The notes beneath the pieces are model-generated. The model was not told the DNA's origin. It did not search any database and saw nothing but the letters and a program-made list of their open reading frames with translations. The translations under genes were made by a program, and so were the position numbers. Positions 24,980 through 35,833 of a stretch of DNA of 64,000 nucleotides are shown here, piece after piece. This stretch comes from Halichoerus grypus (lineage: Eukaryota > Chordata > Mammalia > Carnivora > Phocidae), in contig NC_135716.1 of the NCBI RefSeq assembly GCF_964656455.1, positions 77,476,484 through 77,540,483 on the forward strand, read 5' to 3'. The number at the start of each line of letters is the position of its first letter. Position 1 is the stretch's first letter.

Positions 24980-26737
24980 GGAGGGGGAGGAGCAAGATGG
25001 CAGAGGAGTAGGAGACCAAAATTTCATCTGGTCCCAGGAATTCAGCTAGATAGTGATCAAACCATTCTGAACACCTACAAACTCAACAGGAGATCAAAGA
25101 AAAGAATAGCAACATCTCTCTGAACAGAAAAGAGACCACTTTCTGGAAGGTAGGATGTGTGGAGAAGTGAATCTGAGGCGATATTCGGGAAGATAGACGG
25201 CGGGGGAGGGGGCCTCCATCAGCCGCTTCTGGCAAGTGATAGAGCTGCGGAGCACAAAATAGGAACTTTTAGAAGTCTGCTCCGTGAGGGACATCGCTCC
25301 AGTGGCTAAGCTGGGGGTGGAACCCTGGCGGGACAGTGTGGTCTCAGGACCCTCGGGGTCACTGAAAGACCGGGGGTGCCTGAGTGCAGCAGAGCTCCCA
25401 GGTATCGGAGCGGGGAAGCTGGCTGCAGAAACGGAGCTGAGGAGTGGGCTCTCAGGTGGGGGTTGCCATAAACCGTGATCTGCGGTACAGTCGGACCACT
25501 GCTCCTCCAGCAGGGACCCAACAGTGGCAGATCTGGGGAGACTTCCCTTCCTCCCCCGGGAGGAGTGGCATGGGACTGCACTGCAGGACTCTGCTGGGTT
25601 GGGAGACTCCAAATGGGGTCAGGTGCCAGAGATAGAAATGCTCGGTCACAGGCCAGGTGAGCACGGAGTGCGGCCGGAGACCAGGGAGACGGGAGTGACT
25701 GACTGCTTTTCTCTAGGGGTGCACTGAGGAGTGGGGCATGGAGTTCTCGGCTCCTCCGGGACAGAGATTGGGAGGCCGCCATTTCAGTCTCTTCCTCCAA
25801 AGCTGTGCGGAAAGCTTGCAGGGAACAAAGGCTCCCAAGAGCAAACCTGAGCAGGTTACTTACCCCGGACTGGGCAAGGGCAGGCAATTCCACCTCCAGC
25901 AAAGACATTTGAGAACCACAGCACCAGGCCCCTCCCCCAGAAGATCAGCAAGAACCATCAGCCAAGACCAAGTTTACTGAAAATTCATGGCTTTTTTCCC
26001 ATGATTCTTTAGTCTTTCAAAGCTAATTTTTTAATTTTTTTTTCTTTTTCTTTTTTTTTAATTTTTCTTTTTCCCTTTTTCAACCCAAATCTTATCAATC
26101 CCTTTTTAAAAAAATCTTTTTTATTTTACATTTTTAGAGTCATATTCTATCCCTTCATAGTAGTTAACCTTATTTTTGGTATATATATAAGTTATTCTCT
26201 CTTTAAAATTTTGGGATACAGTTTCTTCTAACAGATCAAAATATACCCTAAATCTCTAGTGTATGGCTTTGTTCTAGTCTTCTGCCTGATCACATTCTCT
26301 TCCCCCCCCTTTTTTTTAATTCCTCTTCTTTCTTCTTTCAACCACTTCTGACCTTATCAATTCCTTTTATAAAATTTTTTATAATGTTAATCTTTACAGT
26401 CATATTCCATCCCTTCATCATATTGACCCTTATTTTTGTACATATATAAGTTTTTCTTTCTTTAAAATTTTGGGAGGCACTTTCTTCTAACAGACCAAAA
26501 TACGCCCAAAATCTAGTGTGTGGCACTGATCTATGCACCAGCCTGATCATATTTGATCATACTCTGTTTTTGTTTTGTTTTGTTTTTGTTTGTTTTTATC
26601 TTTTTCTTTTTTCTTTCTTTCCCTTTCTTATCCCCTGGTTTCAGGTCTTTTCTGATTTGTTTAGTGTGTATTTTCTGGGGACATTGTTACCCTGTTAACA
26701 TTTTGTTCTCTCATTCATCTATTCTCCTCTGGACAAA
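24980..26737 (+). promoter_or_regulatory. L1 5' UTR with internal promoter region
   Basis: The first 950 bp are GC- and CpG-rich and lack long sense frames, as expected of an L1 internal pol II promoter. From about 26030 it turns T-rich and contains two imperfect copies of a segment with a spacing of about 259 bp; TTTAAAATTTTGGGA recurs at 26202 and 26461. Activity is inferred from family knowledge only. Confidence 0.75.
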
Positions 26738-27624
26738 ATGACAAGATGGAAAAAATCACCTCAACAAAAAGAACAAGAGGCAGTACCGACTGCCAGGGAC
26801 CTAATCAATATGGACATTAGTATGATGTTGGAACTAGAGTTCAGAATGATGATTTTAAAGATACCAGCTGGGGTTGAAAAAGCATGGAGATATTAGAGAA
26901 ACCCTCCGGAGAAATAAAAGAACTAAAATCTAACCAAGTCAAAATCAAAAAGACTATTAATGAGGTGCAATCAAAAATGGAGGCTCTAACTGCTAGGATA
27001 AATGAGGCAGAAGAGAGATTTAGTGATATAGAAGATCAAATGGTGGAGAACAAAGAAGCTGAGAAAAAGAGAGATAACTACTGGATCACGAGGGCAGAAT
27101 TTGAGAGATAAGCAGTACCATAAGAAAAAACGACATTAGAATAATTGGGATCCCAGAAGAAGAAGAAAGAGAGAGAGGGGCAGAAGGTATATTGGAGCAA
27201 ATTATAGCAGAGAACTTCCCGAATTTGGGGAAGGAACAGGCATCAAAATCCAGGAGGCACAGAGAACACCCCTCAAACTCGATAAAAATAGGTCAACACC
27301 CTGACATCTAATAGTAAAACTTACGAGTCTCAGAGACAAAGAGAAAATCCTGAAAGCAGCTCTGGACAAGAGGTCTGTAACCTATAATGGTAAAAACATT
27401 AGATTGTCAACAGACCTATCCACAGAGACCTGGAAGGCCAAAAGGACTGGCATGATATATTCAGAGCACTAAATGAGAAAAATACACAGCCAAGAATACT
27501 ATATCCAGCTAGGCTGTCATTGAAAATAGAAGGAGAGATAAAAAGCTTCCAGGACAAACAAAAACTAAAGGAATTTGCAAACACAAAACCAGCCCTACGA
27601 GAAATATTGAAAGGGATCCTCTAA
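26738..27624 (+). pseudogene. L1 ORF1 remnant (RNA-binding chaperone), broken
   Basis: The ATG at 26738 begins a frame whose consensus continues to the stop at 27622-27624. In L1 this protein is a trimeric RNA-binding chaperone with an N-terminal coiled coil. Visible here are the coiled-coil-like Lys/Glu-rich segment (open piece 26884-27111) and the RRM-region motif near IRIIGIP (about 27135-27160). In-frame stops interrupt it near 26890 and again by 27111, and frameshifts follow, so no full protein can be made. The equivalent frame on the minus-strand copy is open for 229 codons, which helps place the breaks. Confidence 0.85.
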
Positions 27625-27704
27625 GCAAAGAGAGAGCCTAAAAGTAACATAGACCAGAAAGGAACAAGACAATATACAGTAACAGTCACCTTACAGGCAA
27701 TACA

Positions 27705-30700
27705 ATGGCACTAAATTCATATCTTTCGATAGTTACCCTGAATGTAAATGGGCTAAGTGCCTCAATCAAAAGACACAGGGTATCAGATTGGATAAAAAAA
27801 ACAAGACCCATCAATATGTTACCTGCAAGAGACTCATTTTAGACCCAAAGACACCCCCAGATTGAACGTGAGGGGGTGGAAAACAATTTTCCATGCTAAT
27901 GGACACCAAAAGAAAGCTGGGGTGGCAATCCTTATATCAGACAAATTAGATTTTAAATCAAAGACTATAATAAGAGATGAGGAAGGACACTATATCAAAC
28001 TTAATGGGTCTATCCAACAAGAAAATCTAACAATTATAAATCTCTATGCCCCTAACATGGGAGCAGCCAATTATATAAGGCAATTAATAACAAAAGCAAA
28101 GAAACACATTGACAACAATACAATAATAGTGCGGGACTTTAACAACCCCCTCACTGAAATGGACAGATCATCTAAGTAAAGATCAACAAGGAAATAAAGA
28201 CTTTAAATGACACACTGGACCAAATGGACTTCACAGATATATTCAGAACATTCCATCCCAAAGCAACAGAATACACATTCTTCTCTAGTGCCCATGGAAC
28301 ATTCTCCAGAATAGATCACATCCTAGGTCACAAATCAGGTCTCAACTGGTATCATAAGATTGGGATCATTCCCTGCATATTTTCAGACCACAATGCTTTG
28401 AAACTAGAACTCAATCACAAGGGGAAAGTCAGAAAGTACTCAAATAGATGGAGGCTAAAGAGCATCCTACTAAAGAATGAATGGGTCAACCAGGAAATTA
28501 AAGAAGATTTTAAAAAATTCATGGAAACAAATGAAAATGAAAACACAACTGTTCAAAATCTTTGGGATGCAGCCAAGGCAGTCCTAAGAGGAAAGTATAT
28601 AGCAATACAAGCCCTTCTCAAGAAACAAGAAAGGTCTCAAATACACAACCTAACCCTACATGTAAAGGAGCTGGAGAAATAACAGCAAATAAAGCCTAAA
28701 CCTAGTAGGAGAAGAGAAATAATAAAGATCAGAGCAGAAATCAATGAAATAGAAACCAAAAGAACAGTAGAACAGATTAATGAAACTAGGAGCTTGTTCT
28801 TTGAAAGAATTAACAAGATTGATAAACCCCTGGCCAGACTTATCAAAAAGAAAAGAGAAATGACCCAAATAAATAAAATCATGAACGAAAGAGGAGAGAT
28901 CACAACCAACACCAAAGAAGTACAAGCAATTATAAGGACATATTATGAGCAACTATATGCCAGCAAATTAGACAATCTGGAAGAAATGGATTCATTCCTA
29001 GTGATGTGTCAACACCCAAAACTGAACGAGGAAGAAATAGAAAACCTGAACAGACCTATAACCACTAAGGACATTGAAGCAGTCATCAAAAATCTCCCAA
29101 CAAACAAGAGCCCAGGGCCAGATGGCTTCCCAGGGGAATTCTACCAAACATTTCAAGAAGAATTAATACCTATTCTTCTGAAAGTGTTCCAAAAAATCAA
29201 AATGGAAGGAAAACCTCCAAACTCGTTTTATGAGGCCACCGTTACCTTTATCCCAAAACCAGACAAACACCCCATCACAGAGGAGAATTACAGACCAATA
29301 TCCTTGATGAACCTGGTTGCAAAAATTCTCGCCAAAATACTAGCCAATAGGATCCAACAGTACATTAAAAGGATTATTCATCACGACCAAGTTGGATTTA
29401 TCCCTGGGCTGCAAGGTTGGTTTAACATCTGCAAATCAATCATGTGATACAATACATTAATAAAACAAAAAACAAGAACCAGATGATCCTCTCAATAGAC
29501 GCCAAAAAAGCATTTGACAAAGTACAGCATCCTTTCTTGATCAAAACTCTTCAGAGTATAGGGATAAAGGTTACATACCTCAATATCATAAAAGCCATCT
29601 ATGAAAAACCCACAGCAAATATCATTCTCAATGCGGAAAAACTGAGAGCTTTCCCCCCAAAGTCAGGAACGCGGCAAGGATGTCCACTATCACCACTGCT
29701 ATTCAACATAGTATTAGAAGTCCTAGCCACAGCAATCAGACAACAAAAAGAAATAAAAGGCATCTGAATCGGCAAGGAAGAAGTCAAACTCTCAATCTTT
29801 GCAGATGATATGATACTTTATGTGGAAAACCCAAAAGACTTCACCCCAAAACTGCTAGAACTCATACAGGAATTCAGCAAAGTGGCAGGATATAATATCA
29901 ATGCACAGAAATCAGTGGCATTCCTATACACCAACAATAAGACAGAAGAAAGAGAAATTAAGGAGTTGATCCCATTTACAATTGCACCCAAAACCATAAG
30001 ATACCTAGGAATAAATCTAACCAAAGAGGCAAAGACTCTGTACTCAGAAAACTCTAAAATACTCATGAAAGAAATTGAGGAAGAGACAAAGAAATGGAAA
30101 AACGTTCCATGCTCATGGATTGGAAGAACAAATATTGTGAAGATGTCAATGCTACCTAGAGCAATCTACACATTCAATACAATCCCTATCAAAAGACCAT
30201 CCACTTTTTTCAAAGAAATGGAACAAATAATCCTAAAATTTGTATGGAACCAGAAAAGACCCTGAATAGCCAGAGGACTGTTGAAAAAGAAAAGCAAAGC
30301 TGGTGGCATCACAATTCCGACTTCAAGCTCTATTACAAAGCTGTCATCATCAAGACAGTATGGTACTGGCACAAAATCAGACAGATAGATCAATGGAACA
30401 GAATAGAGAGCCCAGAAATGGACCCTGAACTCTATGGTCAACTAATCTTTGACAAAGCAGGAAAGAATGTCCAATGGAAAAAAGACAGTCTCTTCAACAA
30501 ATGGTGTTGGGAAAATTGGACAGCCACTTGCAGAAGAATGAAACTGGACCATTTCCTTACACCACACACAAAAATAGACTCAAAATAGTTGAAAGATCTG
30601 AATTTGAGAGAGGATTCCAGGAAAATCTTTGAAGAGAACACAAGCAGCAACCTCTTCGACCTCACCTGCAGGAACTTCTTCCGAGAAACATTGCCAAAGG

Positions 30701-31516
30701 GAAGGGAAGCAAGGGCCAAAATGAACTATTGGGACTTCATCAAAACAAAAAGCTTCTGCACAGCAAAGCAAATAGTCAACAAAACCAAAAGACAACTGAC
30801 AGAATGGGAGGAGATATTTGCAAATGACATATCAGATAAAGGGCTAGTATCCAAAATCTATAAAGAACTTATCAAACTCAACACCCAAAGAACAAATGAT
30901 CCAATCAAGAAATTGGCAGAAGACATGAACAGATTTTTTCCAAAGAAGACATCCAAATGGCCAACAGACACATGAAAAAGTGCTGAACATTGCTCGGCAT
31001 CAGGGAAATCCAAATCAAAACCTCAATGAGATACCACCTCACACCAGTCGGAATGGGTAAAATTAACAGGTCAGGAAATGACAGATGTTGGTGGGGATGC
31101 AGAGAAAGGGGAACACTCCTACACTGTTGGTGGGAATGCAAGCTGGTGCAGCCACTCTGGAATCAGTATGGAGGTTCCTCAAAAAGTTGAAAATAGAGCT
31201 ACCATACAATGCAGCAATTGCACTACTGGGTATTTACCCCAAAGATACAAATGTAGGGATCCGAAGGGGTACGTGCACCCCGATGTTTATAGCAGCATTG
31301 TCCACAATAGCCAAACTGTGTAAAAAACCAAGACGTCCATTGATAGATGAATGGGTAAAGAAAAGGTGGTATATATATACAATGAAATATTACAGACCCA
31401 TCAAAAGGAATGAAATCTTGCCATTTGAACCGACGTGGATGGAACTGGAGGGTATTATGCTGATGGAAATAAGTCAATCAGAGAAAGACATGTATCATAT
31501 GATCTCACTGATATGA
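27705..31516 (+). pseudogene. L1 ORF2 remnant (endonuclease/reverse transcriptase), broken
   Basis: The ATG at 27705 opens with the LNVNGL motif of the APE-type endonuclease. Further landmarks are a degraded D-F-N segment (near 28135), SDHNAL (near 28383), the RT core [13 protein letters not shown] (about 29110), [12 protein letters not shown] (about 29670) and the catalytic FADD (about 29800). A C-terminal Cys/His-rich region lies near 31100-31200. The frame is cut by stops at about 28179, 28682, 29447, 29767, 30265 and 30588, with frameshifts between several of these, so the element cannot encode an active enzyme. It ends just before the 3' UTR. Confidence 0.9.
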
Positions 31517-32126
31517 GGAATTCTTAACTCAGGAAACAAACTGAGGGTTGCTGGAGTGGTGGGGCATGGGAAGGATGGAGTGGCTGGATGATAGATATTG
31601 GGGAGGGTATGTGCTATGGTGAGTGCTGTGAATTGTGTAAGACTATTGAATCACAGAACTGTACCTCTGAAACAAATAATACATTATATGTTAAAAAAAA
31701 AAAACAAAAAAACACAAGGTAGCAGGAAGGGAAAAATGAAGGTGGTAAATCGGAAGGGGAGATGAACCATGAGTGACTATGGACTCTGAGAAACAAACTG
31801 CGGGTTCTAGATCGAAGGGGGTGTAGGGGGATAGGTTAGCCTTCTGATGGGTATTAAAGAGGGCAGGTACTGAATGGATCAATGGGTGTTATATGCAAAC
31901 AATGAATCATGTAACACTACATCAAAAAGTAATGATGTAATGTATGATAATTAACATAATAAAATTAAAAAAATAGATATTGAAAAAATATAATTATATT
32001 AAAAGCAAAAAAAAAAAAGTATAAAAAAACTATAAAAAATTGATAAAATTGACCTTAAAAGGAAGACACTATTTTCATCAAAGTCTGACATAATGAGAGT
32101 AATTAATACAAACAGTCCGATTGGGT

Positions 32127-32285
32127 CACCTGTGTGGCTCAGTCGGTTAAGCATCTGACTTGATTTTGGCTCAGGTCATGATATCAGGACCCTGGGATTG
32201 AGTCCTGCCTTGGACTCTGCACTCAGTGTGGAGTCTGCTTGGGATTCTCTCTCTCTCCCTTTCCCTTTGCCCCTCCCCCTTCTAC
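32127..32285 (+). mobile_element. Carnivore tRNA-Lys SINE, 3'-truncated
   Basis: TGGCTCAGTCGGTTAAGCA and the GGATTGAGTCC B-box-like segment are present, followed by the CT-rich body. It stops without the usual AATAAA repeats or poly-A and runs straight into the VPS35L-like fragment. Confidence 0.85.
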
Positions 32286-32390
32286 CCAAGCAAATTTGTC
32301 CTTATCACCGACATACTTGATACATTTGGAAAGCTCGTGTATAAGCACGTCTTCTCCATGTGTGTGGATAACCGCAGCGTCTTACCAGTT
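32286..32390 (+). pseudogene. Short VPS35L-like coding fragment
   Basis: From 32292 to 32387 one frame reads [17 protein letters not shown], then [12 protein letters not shown]. This closely resembles a segment of the retriever subunit VPS35L (C16orf62) as I recall it, with about four of 32 residues different. The similarity stops abruptly after SVLP, and upstream it abuts a 3'-truncated SINE at about 32285. CpG content is high for an intron. It looks like an exon-sized scrap of a gene copied here, not a gene. The identification rests on memory of the protein and could be chance. Confidence 0.4.
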
Positions 32391-32392
32391 TC

Positions 32393-32717
32393 TATAGCTG
32401 CTGTAAGGATACGTTCTCATCCATACAAGTTACCACAACAAGCTTGCTCCCACTGCTCCTGTTCTCAGCCAAATGATGGCATCGGCGACTGTAACCCATA
32501 ATTGACCTGGTCACTTATTCATTAATTCTTTCATCCATCTCTGCATCTGTTATTTTAAAAACGATATAATACAGCTATTTCTAAGAAAGAGAACTCCACA
32601 GACCTTTGGGGCTGGAAGAGTCATCTGGCATCAGATGAGCAAACCCATGGGGGAAGAACCAAGGACTTGCCCTCGGCCCTGTTGCCAGCTAGTGGGAGCC
32701 TTGCTCTTAAGCTGGAT
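32393..32717. other. Unassigned segment between coding scrap and hAT fossil
   Basis: The first bases (TTTCTATAGCTGCTGTAA) resemble the edge of a MaLR-type LTR, but the match soon fails. There are several CpGs to about 32490. No gene was recognised. Confidence 0.4.
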
Positions 32718-32926
32718 CTGCGCCGTCCAACGTGGTGGCCACTTGTCATGTGGGGCACTTGCGATCTGGCCAGTCCAACTGGAGGATGTGCTGTGTGTAT
32801 AAAAATACATTGGATTTCAGAGACTTAATAGAAACAAAAGACCATGAAGTATCTCACTGATGATTTTTAAAATTGATTGCATGTTGAAGTGACATTTTGT
32901 GTGAATTGGGTTAAATAAGGCATTTT
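32718..32926. mobile_element. hAT-type DNA transposon fossil, target of the U4 insertion
   Basis: CTGCGCCGTCCAACGTGG, then GATGTGCTGTGTGTATAAAA and GGATTTCAGAGACTTA resemble a common mammalian non-autonomous Charlie-group element. The sequence carries on into the direct repeats around the U4 pseudogene. Confidence 0.55.
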
Positions 32927-32945
32927 ATTAAAATTTCACTTGTTT
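32927..32945. repeat. Target-site duplication, left copy, of the U4 pseudogene
   Basis: ATTAAAATTTCACTTGTTT, identical to 33008-33026. It is part of the surrounding hAT-type fossil. Confidence 0.9.
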
Positions 32946-32947
32946 TA

Positions 32948-33007
32948 AGCTTTGTGCAGTGGCAGTATCGTAGGCAATGAGGTTTATCCGAGGTGCAATT
33001 ATTGCTA
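32948..33007 (+). pseudogene. 3'-truncated U4 snRNA retropseudogene
   Basis: The segment begins exactly at the U4 5' end (AGCTTTG.GCAGTGGCAG) and runs about 60 nt through TATCGTAG.CAATGAGG, TTTATCCGAGG and ATTATTGCTAATT, with about four differences from the U4 I remember. It stops before the 3' half of U4. It is flanked by a perfect 19-bp direct repeat, 32927-32945 and 33008-33026. There is no snRNA promoter upstream and no Sm site, so it cannot be a functional gene. Short U4 pseudogenes of this type are known in mammals. Confidence 0.9.
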
Positions 33008-33026
33008 ATTAAAATTTCACTTGTTT
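33008..33026. repeat. Target-site duplication, right copy, of the U4 pseudogene
   Basis: ATTAAAATTTCACTTGTTT, immediately after the U4-like segment. There is no poly-A between the segment and the repeat. Confidence 0.9.
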
Positions 33027-33049
33027 CAATCTCTTTGAAAAAAAAAATC

Positions 33050-33360
33050 TTAAAAAAAAGTCCCAAATTTGAGAAATACATTTGAACATAGATAACAATG
33101 CATTAGCATCCAGAATATATACAGAACTCCTAAAGTAAGACAGAAAATCATAACCCAATAGAAAAAATGGGAAAAAGACGTGGTATAAATAGGCATTTTA
33201 TGTGAAAAAAAAAAAAAAAAAGATTGCCCAATCAATATATAGCAGATGCTCAACAAAATAATCAGGATAATGAAAAATCATAATGAAACACTATTTCACT
33301 CCCATCAGATTAGCACAAATTTTACAAAGTAGGTATAATTTCAAGTTAGTCTTAGAAAAA
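33050..33360 (+). mobile_element. Old L1 ORF2 fragment, sense
   Basis: Diverged versions of AATGGGAAAAAGAC.TG, AGATGCTCAACAAAAT and CACTCCCATCAGATTAGCA match the L1 ORF2 3' third. It contains an internal A-run and is heavily decayed. Confidence 0.65.
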
Positions 33361-34010
33361 TAACAAATGGTCATTTGATTTTAAATCTTTTAACATGGCC
33401 TCCTACAAAACTATGAGGCTGATGAAGAGGACACACCAAATAACACATGACTCATACATTTAGAATTAGTAGGAGACAAGAATGGCATGAATTTCAAATT
33501 ATTTTAAGTCTGAAAATCAGCGAGTTCCAACAGAGCTGCCATCGAAGCTCCACTTCCACAGCAAGTCTGTGGGCATGGAGAGAAGGATGGAGAATTTAAA
33601 AATCTTTGTGGACATTAGAAAGAGGAGCAGGGTATATAGATGAACTTTGAGAAAAAAAAAATCTCTCTAGAAGGACACAGGTCAACAATAAGCGTTAAAT
33701 CACCAAATGTAGCTCTGGAACCCAGGAGTCCACAACACCAGTCACATGGCAGAAAGTAACCAGAGTTAGCCATGTTTTGGGGACAGAAGATAAGTAGAGA
33801 AGGGATAGCACCCCTTCAGATACGATAGGAAACTAAAGCAGAATGAAGTGAAATTAAGAATGCTGTAAGAATGGAAGAGAAATAAAACCCATCAATGCCT
33901 ACTGTCTCCCATTGCCACCAATACCTCAATCAAAGATGCTATACTTCACTGCAGTGACAGAAGAGTATGGTACTGAACTAGAAAGCCATTTCATGAAATG
34001 CCTAGGAATA

Positions 34011-34035
34011 AGAGAGAGAGAGAGAGAGAGAGAGA
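34011..34035. repeat. (AG)n microsatellite
   Basis: About twelve uninterrupted AG dinucleotides. Confidence 0.9.
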
Positions 34036-34243
34036 AAGCTTATTTCAAATAAAGCTATGTAGCAAGAAAACAAAAATGCAAATCAAAACATTTCAGAGAA
34101 AAATTCTTCCAGGGAAAAAAAAATGAAACAGAAGGAATCTATAATACAACACTTGAATCTGAATTAAACAAGCACTCAAACACTCAAACAAGTACTTGGA
34201 GATATAAAAAGCCCAGCTATCATCAGAAATTAAGAAAAGAAAT

Positions 34244-34350
34244 GCAGGAGGAGGAGAAGAAGCAGGAGGAGAAGGAGCAGGAGGGGGAGGATAGAGAGGG
34301 GTACAAGGGGGAGGGGAAGGAAGGAGGAGGTGGGGGAAGGAGAAGAAAGG
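34244..34350 (+). repeat. Polypurine tract (GGA/GAA-rich)
   Basis: About 107 bp are nearly all A and G, with repeated GGAG, GAAG and GGGGGAGG blocks. Such tracts can adopt triplex or G-quadruplex forms. Confidence 0.85.
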
Positions 34351-34587
34351 CAGCAGCAAAGAGCTTTGACTAAACAAAAAAAAAAAAAATTGAAGAATAA
34401 ATTCAATATGCCAAGGACACTATCTATTAAAATTGAAGATATGCATCACAGAGAACTTCTGTATGCTCATTATGAGAGTATGAACTATACATATGTTTTA
34501 GACAGCAGTTTGGCATTATCTATTAAAATTAAAAATGTCATGCTCCACACTCAGCATTTGAAACTTTAGCATCAGCATATTCTATAG

Positions 34588-34802
34588 CAGGGATCTGCAA
34601 ACCACAGCCCACTGACCAAATCTAACCCACTGCCTGATTTTCTAAGTAAAGGTTTATTGGAACAAAACTGTGTCCATTTTTTATGTGTTGTCTTTGGCTG
34701 CTTTTGTGAAAAAGGTAAGAGTTGAGTAATTGCAAAATGTAGCCAACAATGCTGAAAATATTTACAATCTTATCCTTTGTTGTAAAAATTTGCTGATGCC
34801 TG
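34588..34802 (+). mobile_element. hAT-type non-autonomous element with terminal inverted repeats
   Basis: CAGGGATCTGCAAA at the left end pairs with TTTGCTGATGCCTG at the right end (2 mismatches in 14), over 215 bp. The internal GTTTATTGGAAC and GAGTTGAGTAATTGC motifs match a family that also has a copy at 12731-12933. It sits inside old L1 sequence. Confidence 0.75.
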
Positions 34803-34809
34803 GCCTAGA

Positions 34810-35290
34810 AAGACCTTTTTCTGTATTAAGAAACATGTATGAGAACGTTTATAGTGAAAAGCTGAAAACACCACCAATATTCATCACCAGTAGAACAGAC
34901 AACTAAATTGGGAGAATATCCAATGGGCTACAATAGAGCAGAGAAAAGGATGCAGATGTATGCAACAACAGGAATGAATCTCCAAATAAACTGTTAAGTG
35001 AAACAAAGGAAGTACGAACATGATGTTTCCATCTGTGTCAAGCTTAAAACATATGAAGCTGAACTATATGCAGTCTGTGGAATCATACACATGAAATAAA
35101 ATGTTAAAGTAACATATGGGACAGATCAAGTTGTTCCCATGTTTATCCTTAGGGACAGGGAGAAAACAGTCTCAGCGGCTCTCACAAGGAGTTTCACGGG
35201 TACTGGTCTAATTTTCTTTCTTTAAATGGATGGTGTATCCAAAGCTGTTTGCTTAATTGTCATTTACATTATGACATTTTTTAATTTTAA
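34810..35290 (+). mobile_element. Old L1 3' fragment, sense
   Basis: Diverged ORF2 C-terminal/3' UTR sequence (ATGCAACAACAGGAATGAATCTCC, then GTTAAGTGAAACAAAGGAAG). It probably belongs to the same element as 33050-33360, split by the hAT insertion and simple repeats. Confidence 0.6.
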
Positions 35291-35488
35291 AAAATCAATT
35301 CAGATCCCAAATCAAGTATCATTGTCTTTTTAGCAAGAGAAAATTTATCTAACACATTATATTATTTCCACAGATTATTTTTTCACTCTGTTTAACCTAC
35401 TTACCATATACACTGACGTGGACATTTTTTAATAGTTAACTAATTAGTTTATTTGTTACTTATTTCTGAACGAATTAGTTGGATATAG

Positions 35489-35492
<4 letters not shown>

Positions 35493-35538
<46 letters not shown>
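35493..35538. repeat. (AC)23 microsatellite
   Basis: 46 bp of perfect AC repeat, about 300 bp upstream of the first PXDNL exon. Likely length-polymorphic. Confidence 0.95.
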
Positions 35539-35541
<3 letters not shown>

Positions 35542-35589
35542 TTATATTCCATATACTTATAGAGTAATTATAAAGAAGAACACAGTGGA

Positions 35590-35722
35590 TATTACATGAC
35601 TGGGGTTAAATGCTCTTGGTTAGGTCACTGCTCTGTTCCCTGGCCAGCTAGGTGATCCCTGAATTCTTCTATCATCTCAAAGTATTACCTGTGAAATGGG
35701 AATACTAATAATCTCTGCCTTT
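35590..35722 (+). mobile_element. MIR SINE fragment
   Basis: GCCAGCTAGGTGATCCCTGAAT and GTGAAATGGGAATACTAATA match the MIR core and 3' part. It lies just upstream of a PXDNL exon. Confidence 0.6.
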
Positions 35723-35833
35723 CTTTTTAGTGTGTATAAATTTAAAAAAATGCTCTGTAGTCATTTGTATAAATAATACTGTCATTGTCACTTTCACACC
35801 CCAGCATGTGACATCTGCACGTCTTTGTTTCAG

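Larger units (their letters stand above)
24980..31973 (+). mobile_element. Near full-length LINE-1, sense, inactive
   Basis: This roughly 7-kb element has all L1 parts in order. The 5' UTR (24980-26737) starts with a GGAGGAGCAAGATGG motif and has a GC-rich then a T-rich half. Broken ORF1 (26738-27624) and broken ORF2 (27705-31516) follow. The 3' UTR has an internal A-run and a G-rich polypurine tract and ends in AATAAAATTA plus poly-A at 31973. The other copy in the window (minus strand, 50495-57527) aligns along its whole length. It sits inside an older L1 whose diverged sequence lies on both sides (about 23810-24975 and 31976-32110). A clean target-site duplication could not be picked out because both flanks are A-rich. 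Several frameshifts and stops make it non-autonomous. Confidence 0.95.
33361..34587. other. Unassigned intron with simple repeats
   Basis: No gene is recognised. It holds an (AG)n run at 34011-34035 and a long purine-rich tract at 34244-34350. Part may be further decayed L1. Confidence 0.5.

Noticed and set aside
25094..25908. Long minus-strand open frames as a host gene
   Set aside because: They lie wholly in the GC-rich L1 5' UTR and have partial counterparts in the second L1, so they are at most an L1-encoded antisense frame.
24970..31985. Clean target-site duplication for the plus-strand L1
   Set aside because: AAATTAAAAAAA occurs on both sides, but it is also part of the L1 3' end and A-rich flank, so it cannot be told from chance.
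32948..33007. Functional U4 snRNA gene
   Set aside because: Only the first 60 or so nt are present, with mismatches, no snRNA promoter and no Sm-site region.
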